This document shows positions 1 to 8,627 of a stretch of 64,000 nt of DNA, piece by piece. The notes under the pieces were generated by a model. The model saw only the letters and a list, made by a program, of their open reading frames with translations. It did not search any database and was not told where the DNA came from. The position numbers were made by a program, and so were the translations under genes. How positions within the stretch are numbered: the first letter of the stretch is position 1; each line of letters begins with the position of its first letter. Source of the stretch: Helcococcus ovis (GTDB lineage: Bacteria > Bacillota > Clostridia > Tissierellales > Peptoniphilaceae); contig NZ_CP119081.1 of assembly GCF_004524775.2 (NCBI RefSeq), positions 1,302,001 to 1,366,000 of the forward strand, given 5' to 3'.

Positions 1-1
1 A

Positions 2-1267
2 AAATTTGCAATAGAGATGGGAAAAATCAATTACGATTTTAGTACTTTATACAGCGATCAATACTCATCAAAATATAATTCCGCATCTGATTTATTTGCA
101 GTAACAAGAAAAAAATCTGCTATGTGTATGGCTTTTGGAACAACAGCTTCAAGAGCATTTAATCTTATGGGGATTCCGGCATATGTAGCAACTGCAAAAG
201 TTGAGAGTGGAGGACTTCATATTGTAACAAGAGCTTTCTATGATGGAAAATGGCATACTGTAGATTTAACAAGCAGTAAAAGGGATATAGATATATCAGG
301 TTATTCTGAATATATGTTTTATCGTAGCGAGGATAAATATCAAGAAGTTGATAAAGATTATTCGCCAAAAGAATCATTAGCACATACCTATCTTTTAGCT
401 AACTCACAAGTTATTATTTATAAAAAATATGAAGAATGGGCTCAAAAACAAAAAATTAAAGATTTAGTAGCCGTTAATACAGACGCAATTTATGATTATG
501 CACAAAAAGATTTGACCGCTATGGAAAGAGACCCTGAAAATAAAGTTAAAGAGAGATTAGAAAAAAGAAGAATCGAAAAAGAAAAAGAAGAAGAAAGAAG
601 AAAAATACAAGAAGAAAAAGATAGAAAAGCATGGGCGGAATGGGAATTAGAGAAAGAGCAAAATAAAAAACGTCAACAAGAAGAATTAAGAAAATTACAA
701 GAAAAATTTGAAGAAGAAGAAAGATTAAAAAAACAACCTCAAACACTAAAACAGCCCGCAAAAGATAATAAAATCAAATTAAAAAATAATGATAAAAAAG
801 ATATAAAAAATATTAATAAAGGTTGGAATAAGATTAATAACAAATGGTTTTATAGAAATAATCTTAATAAATTAGCTAAATCTGAATGGGTTTATGATAA
901 AGAATATTCAGCTTGGTACTACCTTTTAGATAACGGCGAAATGGCCACCTCTAAATGGATTAAACATGCCGACTCTAAATGGTACTACCTTTTAGATAAT
1001 GGCGAAATGGCTACCTCTAAATGGATTAAACATACCGACTCTAAATGGTACTACCTTTTAGATAATGGCGAAATGGCCACCTCTAAATGGATTAAACATA
1101 CTGACTCAAAATGGTACTACCTTTTAGATAATGGCGAAATGGCCACCTCTAAATGGATTAAACATACCAACTCTAAATGGTACTACCTTTTAGATAACGG
1201 CGAAATGGCCACCTCTAAATGGATTGATGGATGGTATGTAAATGCTGACGGTGTATGGGTAGAGTAA
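2..1267 (+). CDS. Transglutaminase-like secreted protein with cell-wall-binding repeats (5' end outside window)
   Basis: The reading frame is open to the left edge, so the N-terminus, and any signal peptide, is missing. Counting from the first visible Met (position 17), a transglutaminase/protease-like core is visible: Cys37 (SAMCMAF), His68 (GGLHIV) and Asp83 (HTVDLT) have the spacing of the Cys-His-Asp triad. A Lys/Glu/Arg-rich stretch follows (about residues 165-260, probable coiled coil). The C-terminus carries aromatic repeats of the choline/cell-wall-binding type (WYYLLDNGEMATSKWIKH), ending GWYVNADGVWVE. Family knowledge suggests a surface enzyme that cross-links or cleaves protein or peptide bonds, held on the wall non-covalently by the repeats. 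The last codons are nearly identical in DNA to the end of the surface protein gene at 19791-20915, as part of a longer inverted duplication. Confidence 0.8.
   Translation, partial: KFAIEMGKINYDFSTLYSDQYSSKYNSASDLFAVTRKKSAMCMAFGTTASRAFNLMGIPAYVATAKVESGGLHIVTRAFYDGKWHTVDLTSSKRDIDISGYSEYMFYRSEDKYQEVDKDYSPKESLAHTYLLANSQVIIYKKYEEWAQKQKIKDLVAVNTDAIYDYAQKDLTAMERDPENKVKERLEKRRIEKEKEEERRKIQEEKDRKAWAEWELEKEQNKKRQQEELRKLQEKFEEEERLKKQPQTLKQPAKDNKIKLKNNDKKDIKNINKGWNKINNKWFYRNNLNKLAKSEWVYDKEYSAWYYLLDNGEMATSKWIKHADSKWYYLLDNGEMATSKWIKHTDSKWYYLLDNGEMATSKWIKHTDSKWYYLLDNGEMATSKWIKHTNSKWYYLLDNGEMATSKWIDGWYVNADGVWVE
914..1229 (+). repeat. 66-bp coding tandem repeat in the cell-wall-binding domain
   Basis: A 66-bp unit encoding 22 residues starts at 914, 980, 1046, 1112 and 1178. 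The copies differ by only a few bases, much closer than the divergent repeats of the three related genes at 19.8-24.3 kb, which implies recent expansion or homogenisation and possible variation in copy number. Confidence 0.9.
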
Positions 1268-1294
1268 AAATTATTAGATTATAAAACATATTGA

Positions 1295-1326
1295 GGGATT
1301 AAAAATATAGTTTTTAGTCCCTTTTT
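1295..1326 (+). terminator. Terminator after the transglutaminase-like gene
   Basis: GGGATTAAAAA pairs with TTTTTAGTCCC across a short loop and is followed by a run of T. The same hairpin, inverted, follows the surface protein gene that ends at 19791. Confidence 0.8.
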
Positions 1327-1407
1327 AATGCACATAATATAAAATGTAGATTTTATCTATTATTAAAAAAAATTATGTTTTAACAATTATATAGTATAAG
1401 AGATTAA

Positions 1408-1523
1408 ATGAAAGAGTCATTATTTATAGAAAAAATTACCTATAACTGCAATAAAAAAATTGATTTAATTGAAAAAAGTATTGCAAGATACGCTTTAAGA
1501 TCTATATTTGCAGGAGCTGCCCT
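1408..1523 (+). pseudogene. 5' fragment of a formate/nitrite transporter gene
   Basis: An ATG at 1408 opens a frame giving the first 38 or so residues (MKESLFIEKITYNCNKK...) of the transporter encoded intact at 18854-19651 on the other strand. DNA identity is almost complete and includes the upstream region. Similarity stops abruptly near 1523, where the repeat array starts, and the frame closes soon after. The fragment is a relic of duplication or inversion and cannot encode a transporter, which needs six membrane helices. Confidence 0.9.
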
Positions 1524-1530
1524 TCTTTTT

Positions 1531-2284
1531 TTACCTGTAAATTGCAAAAATATATGAGATACATGAAATTGCGGGGCAAGCATTACCTGTAATATTAAAA
1601 AATAATTGCAGTACATGAATTGCTCAGGGCTGCTGAGCTCACATTACCTGTAAATTGTAAAAATATATGAGATACATGAAATTGTGCGGGTGGCATTACC
1701 TGTAATATTAAAAAATATTTGCAGTACATGAATTTCCAAGTGTTGCGGATCTCAGATTACCTGTAAATTGCAAAAATATATGAGATACATGAAATTGTGA
1801 GGATGGCATTACCTGTAATATTAAAAAATAATAGCAGTACATGAATTTCCGAGTGTTGCGGATCTCAGATTACCTGTAAATTGCAAAAATATATGAGATA
1901 CATGAAATTGTGAGGATGGCATTACCTGTAATATTAAAAAATAATTGCAGTACATGAATTGCCGAGGGCTGCCGAGCTCACATTACCTGTAAATTGCAAA
2001 AATATTTGATATACATGAATTTGTAGGACAGGCATTACCTGTAATATTAAAAAATAATTGCAGTACATGAATTGCCGAGGGCTGCCGAGCTCACATTACC
2101 TGTAAATTGCAAAAATATTTGATATACATGAATTTGTAGGACAGGCATTACCTGTAATATTAAAAAATAATTGCAGTACATGAATTGCCGAGGGCTGCCG
2201 AGCTCACATTACCTGTAAATTGCAAAAATATATGAGATACATGAAATTGCGGGACAGGCATTACCTGTAATATTGAAAAATAAT
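1531..2284 (+). repeat. Array 1: alternating A/B repeats, 113-bp period
   Basis: TTACCTGTAA recurs 14 times. Two unit types alternate: A (TTACCTGTAAATTGC, AT core, GATACATGAAATTG, short GC-rich spacer; 52 bp) and B (TTACCTGTAATATT, AT core, GCAGTACATGAATT, longer GC-rich spacer such as GCCGAGGGCTGCCGAGC; 61 bp). The combined period is 113 bp (A units start at 1531, 1644, 1757 and so on). Each unit has an imperfect inverted repeat, TGTA...TACA, whose outer arms always differ (CCTG on one side, CATG on the other). No coding frame runs through it. Function unknown. Confidence 0.9.
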
Positions 2285-2308
2285 GGAATTGCCGTTTTCG
2301 GCAATTCC
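2285..2308. other. Perfect 10-bp-stem hairpin closing array 1
   Basis: GGAATTGCCG, TTTT, CGGCAATTCC forms a perfect stem. The arm GAATTGCCG is the start of the B-unit spacer, so the last B unit appears to have been cut and folded back on itself. It could also terminate transcription from the array. Confidence 0.8.
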
Positions 2309-2520
2309 GTCTGCTTTTTGAAGCATTGTCGACGAACTTAATCCTAGTTTTACGGACAAATTCGCTATATTCCCATTAACAATCTGCCCCATTACCATAT
2401 GCAGTAATTTATCCACTTCCAAATGATGCATATACCCCACCAAACACACTATTCCGCCAAACCATCCTATTTTCCCCAACTATACTATTCTCACCGCCAG
2501 TCTTTAACTACTGTTTATAT
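2309..2520. other. Unassigned stretch, less AT-rich than surroundings
   Basis: A minus-strand frame of 72 codons (2479 to 2261) runs through this stretch and into the array, but it has no good ribosome binding site and no family I recognise. Base composition differs from neighbours, so it may be a remnant of a foreign gene. No confident gene call. Confidence 0.3.
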
Positions 2521-2576
2521 TAAAAAATCCTTAGATTTATCCAACTTCTGATAGTTCGAATAAAATCTAAGGATTT
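2521..2576 (-). terminator. Terminator of the GNAT gene
   Basis: AAATCCTTAGATTT (2525-2538) pairs perfectly with AAATCTAAGGATTT (2563-2576); on the minus strand the stem is followed by TTTTTT, just past the stop codon at 2582. Confidence 0.85.
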
Positions 2577-2581
2577 GTCTT

Positions 2582-2857
2582 TTATGCTAATAAATCTCTA
2601 TACTCTTCTTTTTTATCAAATTCTGTTTTCACAAAAGAACATATAGGATGTATCTTCACTCCTTCTTTTCTTGCATTTTCAACAAGGCATTCGACTAATT
2701 TTGAACCGATCCCTCTTCCCCCATATTCTTTTTCGACTGCTGTGTGATTTGCAATCCATTGGCCATTTAATTGATTATATGTGCAGACACCCACCAGTTT
2801 ATCTGCATCATATGCTGCTGATCTGTTCTTATCTTTTTCAAATACTATCTTAATCAT
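2582..2857 (-). CDS. Small GNAT-family N-acetyltransferase
   Basis: The product has 91 residues if started at the ATG at 2857, which has AGAGGTG just upstream; the frame extends 21 codons further up without a comparable ribosome binding site. It carries the acetyl-CoA binding signature GGRGIGSKL (R/Q-x-x-G-x-G) after the strand WIANHTAVEKEYGG, as in the short GNAT proteins of the YjdJ type. These transfer an acetyl group from acetyl-CoA to an amine; the substrate cannot be read from the sequence. Monocistronic, with its own terminator. Confidence 0.8.
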   Translation of the reverse strand: MIKIVFEKDKNRSAAYDADKLVGVCTYNQLNGQWIANHTAVEKEYGGRGIGSKLVECLVENARKEGVKIHPICSFVKTEFDKKEEYRDLLA

Positions 2858-3006
2858 AAATGCACCTCTTTTCTGTTTTTTTATATTCATCTTATACCCA
2901 AAAAGTTTAAATATATTCATAACTAATATTTATTTAGAATGGCTTTCACATATGTGTATTGATTTAAGTTAAATTCATTATTAACTAAAAATACATTAAT
3001 ATATGA

Positions 3007-4089
3007 TTATTTTTGAAAAATGGATTCTATGACTTTTAATTTTTTATTGTCAAAATCAATCTCTATTTCACAGCCTAAAGGAATTATACATCTAGGATAT
3101 GAATGTCCGAAGTTTACATTGTATAAGACTGGTGTATCTAGATTTGAAAATACCTTATTATATATTTCCTTGTACTCCTCATAATATGTTTCATCAACGG
3201 GTTTTCCAACTATAACAGCTTTAAGTGCTTGTAAAATCCCTCTGTTTTTAAATTCATTAAGAATGTTTTCTAATTTTTCCGGATGCATTTTTTCACCACT
3301 TGTTTCTATAAACAGAACTTTTTCTTTCCATTCTTCAAGCGTAGGTAAAACTGCATATTTTTCAACTACTTGTGAAACTCCTCTTCCTATAAAGTCTAAC
3401 AGAGCATCTCCAATTGTGTCTAAACAACCACCATATAATTTGCCGGTTACTTTACCTTTAGAGTTATTTAAGACTTCAAATCCATGTGTTTCTTGTCTTC
3501 TTGGTCTTTCAACTTCTAATTGATCCGGTCCGTAGCTATCTCGATCCAGATACCAAATGTCAGCACTTTCTATTTCGAATCCGTCATTTTCTTCAAAATA
3601 TAAATCAAAATATTTTCTTGTATAAGGTAAAATATCATCTTCCAACTCTGCAATGTCTACTAAGTATGCAGGCCCATAAAATGTATTTAAGCCTAATTTT
3701 TGAAACATTAAATGATTCATAGTCGTATCGGAGAAACCTGTAAATAGTTTGGGTTTTTCCTTTACTAATCTAATAAATTCTTCATCTTCTAATAAAAACT
3801 CATATGTCCTATATGTGTCAAGTCCACCTATAGCAGTCATAATGGCTTTAATGGAGTCATCCTTAAATGCAGCCTTTAAGTCTTCAGCTCTAGCTTGTGG
3901 ATTTTCATCCAAATATTTTATTCCCTTTTTAGAATTTGGCATATAAACAACTTCCAAACCATATTGCTCTTCCAATCTTTTTTTAGCCAAATCTCTTTGA
4001 TGCTTTGTAAACTCTTCACCTAAAATTCCTAATGATAGACTTACAATAGCAATTTTATCGCCTCTTTTTAATTTTTTCGGTTTAATCAT
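3007..4089 (-). CDS. S66-family LD-carboxypeptidase (MccF/LdcA-like)
   Basis: A 360-residue cytoplasmic serine peptidase. The nucleophile motif is GFSDTT (Ser120); the other triad members fit Glu near 262 (FIETSGEKM) and His near 329 (FGHSYPR). The N-terminal KLKRGDKIAIVSLS is typical of the family. Members cleave the L,D bond of the murein tetrapeptide during wall recycling (LdcA) or inactivate peptide-nucleotide antibiotics (MccF). The insert around the strand LYGGCLDTIGDALL and the overall length are closer to MccF-like members, but no microcin genes are near. It stands alone. Confidence 0.85.
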   Translation of the reverse strand: MIKPKKLKRGDKIAIVSLSLGILGEEFTKHQRDLAKKRLEEQYGLEVVYMPNSKKGIKYLDENPQARAEDLKAAFKDDSIKAIMTAIGGLDTYRTYEFLLEDEEFIRLVKEKPKLFTGFSDTTMNHLMFQKLGLNTFYGPAYLVDIAELEDDILPYTRKYFDLYFEENDGFEIESADIWYLDRDSYGPDQLEVERPRRQETHGFEVLNNSKGKVTGKLYGGCLDTIGDALLDFIGRGVSQVVEKYAVLPTLEEWKEKVLFIETSGEKMHPEKLENILNEFKNRGILQALKAVIVGKPVDETYYEEYKEIYNKVFSNLDTPVLYNVNFGHSYPRCIIPLGCEIEIDFDNKKLKVIESIFQK

Positions 4090-4208
4090 TATAATTTATC
4101 AGAATTATATTAAATTCTACACTCCTTCTCTAATTAAATTTTTATTTTTAACTATTTAAATCACATTATAATTTGTAATAATAAAAATAAATTAAACATT
4201 TATACACG

Positions 4209-4898
4209 CTATTTTTTTATTCGCTTAAATAAAACAAATGTAATTATAATTTCCACTAAAACAAATATTAAAAATAATATTTGCACAATTAGATGCTGTT
4301 TACTTATACCACTTAAAAGCACATAATCCCAAGTCGCATGATAAATTACAATCAATAATATATTTTTAGTGTATTTATAAACTGTTGCAAAAAATAATCC
4401 TGCAACAAAAGTGGAAATTAATTGTGATAAAACTTGATTAAATGCAAGTCCTCCCAATATATTAACTGCATGCAATAATGAAAAAGCTGATGCTGATATT
4501 ATCAAGGCTTTTGTAAACCCTTTTTCTTTATGTAAATTAGTAAACAGAACTCCCCTATATATAAGTTCTTCACTTATGCCTACAAGTATAGCTCCAATCA
4601 AAGGTACAAAAAATGAAGTTGAAAAACTAAATTTTTTATAAATTGTAAAAATACCTATAGATAGCAACGCAGCAAATAGACCATTAACAATAATACAATT
4701 TGACTTGTCGGTATCAATATCTACTCTATATTTATTATAAATTATTAAAGAAAATATAGTCAAAACAGATAAAAATGGCAATATCATCTTGATAAAGTTT
4801 GGATTACTATATTCTACATGATAAATATGTTTTGATACGAAAATACCAAGTGCCATGATAAATGTATAAATTAATAATATTTTATAAACTTTTTTCAT
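4209..4898 (-). CDS. CPBP-family intramembrane metalloprotease
   Basis: A 229-residue membrane protein with six to eight hydrophobic segments. The family motifs are present: SEELIYRGVLF (paired Glu), FSLLHAVN (His) and HATWDYVL (His). CPBP/Abi proteases cleave within membranes, and in Firmicutes often serve bacteriocin self-immunity or processing. No bacteriocin gene is visible nearby, so the substrate is unknown. It is transcribed away from the nrd operon. Confidence 0.85.
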   Translation of the reverse strand: MKKVYKILLIYTFIMALGIFVSKHIYHVEYSNPNFIKMILPFLSVLTIFSLIIYNKYRVDIDTDKSNCIIVNGLFAALLSIGIFTIYKKFSFSTSFFVPLIGAILVGISEELIYRGVLFTNLHKEKGFTKALIISASAFSLLHAVNILGGLAFNQVLSQLISTFVAGLFFATVYKYTKNILLIVIYHATWDYVLLSGISKQHLIVQILFLIFVLVEIIITFVLFKRIKK

Positions 4899-4992
4899 AA
4901 TTTTATATTAAGGTAATCCTTAACCCTCCTTCTTTTATATTGAATTATACCATATTTTCACCATTTAAGCATATTAAATTATCCTGCTATAT

Positions 4993-5039
4993 AAACTATA
5001 TATCGTGTTTAAATATAAAAATAGTACTATATATTGTAT
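4993..5039. promoter_or_regulatory. Pair of NrdR boxes upstream of nrdI
   Basis: AAACTATATATCGTGT (4993-5008) and GTACTATATATTGTAT (5024-5039) both resemble the NrdR box consensus ACACTATATATAGTGT. They are 31 bp apart, about three helical turns, as is usual for NrdR box pairs. NrdR represses ribonucleotide reductase genes when dATP/ATP is high; its own gene is not in this window. Confidence 0.8.
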
Positions 5040-5046
5040 TTAAATC

Positions 5047-5075
5047 TTGAAATATAACTTTATATAGTATATAAT
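5047..5075 (+). promoter_or_regulatory. Sigma-A type promoter of the nrd operon
   Basis: TTGAAA (5047-5052) and TATAAT (5070-5075) are separated by 17 bp, downstream of the NrdR-like boxes and 25 bp upstream of the nrdI start. Confidence 0.8.
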
Positions 5076-5099
5076 CAGAAATAAATATTTGGAGGATAT

Positions 5100-5474
5100 A
5101 TGTATATAATAGTAGATTCAATCACCGGCAATTCAATAAAATTCGCAATTAAAACAGGATACACATACATGAAAGTCAAGGATAGAAAAAATATAAAAGA
5201 AGGAGATAAGTTTTTACTAATTACAAGATGTCAAAATTTTGGTGAAATTCCGATGAATACACAACTTCTTTTAGATAAATATCACGATCAGTGCATAGGT
5301 GTTGCAGTTTCAGGTAATAGAAATTGGGGAAAACATTTTGGTATATCCGGAGATTTAATCGAAAAGCAATACAATATTAAATGTATATTAAAATTTGAAG
5401 GTACAGGTTATCCTCACGAAGTTGAAATTGTAAAAAAATTTATTGAACAATATGAAAGGGAGCATAATGATTAA
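5100..5474 (+). CDS. nrdI: NrdI, flavodoxin-like activator of class Ib ribonucleotide reductase
   Basis: A 124-residue protein with the NrdI signatures GVAVSGNRNWGKHFG and GDLIEKQYNIKCILKFEGTG. NrdI is a small FMN protein that supplies the oxidant needed to assemble the Mn(III)2-tyrosyl radical cofactor of NrdF. An AGGAG-like site (GGAGGATAT) precedes the start. The stop codon overlaps the nrdE start by 8 bases, which points to translational coupling. Confidence 0.93.
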   Translation: MYIIVDSITGNSIKFAIKTGYTYMKVKDRKNIKEGDKFLLITRCQNFGEIPMNTQLLLDKYHDQCIGVAVSGNRNWGKHFGISGDLIEKQYNIKCILKFEGTGYPHEVEIVKKFIEQYEREHND

Positions 5475-7572
5475 CGAAAATACAAATATTTCACCATGGA
5501 TATTACTTAATAATCAAGTAATTGATGGTGAAGGAAATATAAAAGATTTAAGTAAAGATAAGGAAGCGGCACGTTCTTATTTTTTAAATGAGGTAAACAA
5601 AAAAACAAGGTTTTTTCACTCTTTGGAAGAAAAAATTGAATATCTTACAGAAAATGAATATATTGAAAAAGAATTTTTAGAAAAATATTCAATGGAAGAA
5701 ATTAAGCAAGTTTTTGAATATGCCTATGCTAAAAAATTTAGATTTCCAACGTATATGGGGGCATTTAAATTCTATAATGACTACGCATTAAAATCAAAAG
5801 ATCACGCAGAGATTTTAGAAAGATATGAAGATAGACTTTCATTTATAGCACTTTATCATGCAGATGGAAATATTGAAAAGGCAATGGAATTGATTAAAAG
5901 ATTAATCGCACAAGATTTTACCCCTGCAACACCTACATTGTTAAACACAGCTAAAAAGCATAGAGGCGAATTTGTTTCTTGTTTTTTATTGGAAATAAAT
6001 GATTCTCTAAACGATATAGCAAGAGGTTCTGAATTTGCAATGCAGCTTTCAAAAATTGGTGGAGGAGTTTCTCTGCATCTATCAAATCTAAGAGCAAAGG
6101 GTGAAACTATAAAAGGTCACCCAAATGCTGCAAAGGGTGTAGTAGGAGTAGCAAAATTGCTTGATAATGCTTTTAGATATGCTGACCAAATGGGACAAAG
6201 ACAAGGTGCCGGTGCCGCATATTTAAATATATTTCATGCGGATATTGAAGATTTTATCTATACAAAAAAACTTAATGCTGATGATGATATAAGGCTTAAA
6301 ACTCTTTCACTGGGAGTTGTGATACCTGATAAATTTTTGGAACTTGCTAAAGAAGATAAGGATATGTATCTATTTTATCCAAAAACTGTTTATGATGAAT
6401 ATAAAATACCGTTTGGAGACTTAGCAATTCACATTGATAAATATTATGATGAAATGGTAGAAAATCCAAGAATCAGAAAGAAAAAAGCAAACCCAAGAAA
6501 ATTACTTGAAATGATTGCTCAAGTGCAAGGCGAATCAGGATATCCATATATAATGTATGTTGATAATGTAAATAATTCAAATCCACTAAATAGAGATGTA
6601 AAATTCTCTAATTTATGTACAGAAATATTACAGCCATCAGTAGTTTCAACATATGCCGACTATGATAAGAGAGATTTAGACGAAATCGGTCAAGATATCT
6701 CATGTAATTTAGCAAGTGGGCATATGGCAAATATGATGAACAATAAATCAATAAAAGAAACAGTATTTGCTGCTATGGATATTATGAATTCAGTAAGTGA
6801 AAAAACTAATTTATCATATATTCCAAGTATTGCAAAAGGAAATAATTTAATGAGGTCTGTTGGATTCGGTATCATGGGGCATCATGGATATATAGCTGAA
6901 AAGAAAATATACTTTGGCTCAAAAGAGGACTTAGAGCTAATAGATGTATTCTTTAATATTGTAAATTACTGGTCGTTAGTTCATTCTATGAATAAGGCAA
7001 AAGAAACCGGGTTAAAATTTGATAAATTTGAAGAAAGCGACTATGCTTCAGGAAAATACTTTGAAAACAGAGGTGAAATTTTACCAAATACAGAAAAAGT
7101 AAAAGAATTATTTGAAGGCATTTACATTCCTACTGATGAAGATTGGAAAAATCTAAAAGAAGATGTAATGAAATATGGACTATACAATTCTAACAGACTT
7201 GCAGTAGCTCCAAACGGAAGCTCCGGATATGTAATGAGTGCAACTCCTTCTATTACACCGATAAAGCAGTTAATTGAAGAAAGAACTTACGGAAATTCTA
7301 AATCCTACTTCCCGGCTCCTGCATTGGATAAGTCATTACACTACTATACAACGGCTTATGAAATGAATAAATACAAGATAATAGATGTGATTGCAACAGC
7401 TCAAAAGCATGTAGATCAGGGAATATCGTTTGAATTGTGCATAACAAGTGATTTGACAACAAGAGATTTACAAAGATTTTACCTATATGCTCATTATCAA
7501 GGAATTAAGACACTTTATTACACAAGAACTCAAAAGCTTAAAGTAACTGAATGCGAAGCTTGTTCAATTTAA
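5467..7572 (+). CDS. nrdE: Class Ib ribonucleoside-diphosphate reductase, alpha subunit
   Basis: With the ATG at 5467 (behind AAAGGGAG) the product has 701 residues, the usual NrdE length; an in-frame ATG at 5443 lies inside nrdI and lacks a ribosome binding site. It reduces ribonucleoside diphosphates to deoxy forms in the cytoplasm. Visible features: FVSCFLLEINDSL with the first redox Cys, SKIGGGVSLHLSNLRAKG, the active-site strand NLCTEILQPS, and the C-terminal redox pair in TECEACSI that is re-reduced by a glutaredoxin-like NrdH or thioredoxin. No nrdH gene sits in this operon. Confidence 0.95.
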   Translation: MINENTNISPWILLNNQVIDGEGNIKDLSKDKEAARSYFLNEVNKKTRFFHSLEEKIEYLTENEYIEKEFLEKYSMEEIKQVFEYAYAKKFRFPTYMGAFKFYNDYALKSKDHAEILERYEDRLSFIALYHADGNIEKAMELIKRLIAQDFTPATPTLLNTAKKHRGEFVSCFLLEINDSLNDIARGSEFAMQLSKIGGGVSLHLSNLRAKGETIKGHPNAAKGVVGVAKLLDNAFRYADQMGQRQGAGAAYLNIFHADIEDFIYTKKLNADDDIRLKTLSLGVVIPDKFLELAKEDKDMYLFYPKTVYDEYKIPFGDLAIHIDKYYDEMVENPRIRKKKANPRKLLEMIAQVQGESGYPYIMYVDNVNNSNPLNRDVKFSNLCTEILQPSVVSTYADYDKRDLDEIGQDISCNLASGHMANMMNNKSIKETVFAAMDIMNSVSEKTNLSYIPSIAKGNNLMRSVGFGIMGHHGYIAEKKIYFGSKEDLELIDVFFNIVNYWSLVHSMNKAKETGLKFDKFEESDYASGKYFENRGEILPNTEKVKELFEGIYIPTDEDWKNLKEDVMKYGLYNSNRLAVAPNGSSGYVMSATPSITPIKQLIEERTYGNSKSYFPAPALDKSLHYYTTAYEMNKYKIIDVIATAQKHVDQGISFELCITSDLTTRDLQRFYLYAHYQGIKTLYYTRTQKLKVTECEACSI

Positions 7573-7582
7573 GGAGATAATT

Positions 7583-8620
7583 ATGACACATATTTACACA
7601 GGTGCAAACTGGAATAACAACGACGACGAATTTACACAATTATTTTATCAACAAAATTTATCACAATTTTGGAGACCTGAAGATATTTCTCTACAGTCCG
7701 ACTTAAATGTATGGAATACTCTTCCGGAACATGTAAAAAAAGCTTATGTTAGAAATTTACAGGTTTTGACGTTTTTAGACACTTACCAAGGTGATATAGG
7801 GATGCCTGTAGTTTCACGTTCTTTAGATGATGACCAACATCAAAGAAAAGCGATAATAAACTTCATGGCAGCTATGGAAAATGCTGTGCATGCAAAGTCA
7901 TATTCCAATATTTTTATGACATATCTAAACGGTAGTGAAATAGACGAGTTATTCAAATGGGGTGAAAATAACAAAGAATTACAAGCATTTCTAAATTTAA
8001 TCGTAGGACAATATAAAGATCTTGACAAATTAACTTATGAAAAAAATTACGGATTTAAAAAAGTAGACCCGTTAAAGTTTAAGATTGCTCAATATAAAGC
8101 CTGCGTTGCATCAACATTTTTAGAAACATACTTGTTCTATTCTGGCTTCTACTATCCACTATACTTCTACGGACAAGGCAAACTAATGCAAGCCGGAGAA
8201 ATTATAAACCTAATTTTAAGAGATGAATCCATACATGGAGTTTATATCGGGAAAATAGCAATAGAACTTTATAGAGAATTTGACGAAAAATTACAAAAAA
8301 AATTACACTCTTGGGCAATGGATTTAATGAGTAAACTATATGGTCATCAATTAACGCTAATCGAAAGTATATATGACGAAGTGGGTTTATCTCATGACGT
8401 TAAGGTATTTGTTAGATACAATGCAAATAAAGCACTGATGAATATAGGTTTTGACCCATATTTTGAATATGAAGAGGTAAATCCGGTTATATTAAATGGT
8501 CTAAATACTGAAACAAAAACTATGGACAATTTCTCAATGAAGGGCAATGGATATCAAAAAATGGTTACCGAATCAATAAAAAATGAAGATTTTGAATTTA
8601 AAAAACCTAAAATTAAATAA
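7583..8620 (+). CDS. nrdF: Class Ib ribonucleoside-diphosphate reductase, beta subunit
   Basis: A 345-residue ferritin-like protein that carries the dimetal centre and tyrosyl radical. Metal-ligand segments are visible: the first Glu/His helix in AAMENAVHAKSYSNIF and the second in ILRDESIHGVYIG. An AAGGAGAT site lies between nrdE and its start (10-bp gap). It completes nrdI-nrdE-nrdF and is followed by a very strong hairpin. Confidence 0.95.
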   Translation: MTHIYTGANWNNNDDEFTQLFYQQNLSQFWRPEDISLQSDLNVWNTLPEHVKKAYVRNLQVLTFLDTYQGDIGMPVVSRSLDDDQHQRKAIINFMAAMENAVHAKSYSNIFMTYLNGSEIDELFKWGENNKELQAFLNLIVGQYKDLDKLTYEKNYGFKKVDPLKFKIAQYKACVASTFLETYLFYSGFYYPLYFYGQGKLMQAGEIINLILRDESIHGVYIGKIAIELYREFDEKLQKKLHSWAMDLMSKLYGHQLTLIESIYDEVGLSHDVKVFVRYNANKALMNIGFDPYFEYEEVNPVILNGLNTETKTMDNFSMKGNGYQKMVTESIKNEDFEFKKPKIK

Positions 8621-8627
8621 AAAATAT

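Larger units (their letters stand above)
1236..1523 (+). repeat. Left copy of a 0.29-kb inverted duplication
   Basis: This stretch, covering the end of the wall-binding gene, its terminator, the intergenic region and the start of the transporter gene, matches the reverse complement of about 19536-19822 with a one-base length difference and few substitutions. The two copies bracket an 18-kb segment in inverted orientation. Confidence 0.9.

Noticed and set aside
1531-2284. Array 1 as a CRISPR array
   Set aside because: The repeated and spacer parts both recur (spacers are similar within A and within B), unit lengths alternate, and no cas genes are present.
2261-2479. 72-codon minus-strand frame as a gene
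   Set aside because: It has no ribosome binding site, runs into the repeat array and has no recognisable family; kept only as an unassigned stretch.
5443-5466. Earlier nrdE start at 5443
   Set aside because: It lies inside nrdI without a ribosome binding site; ATG 5467 has AAAGGGAG at good distance.
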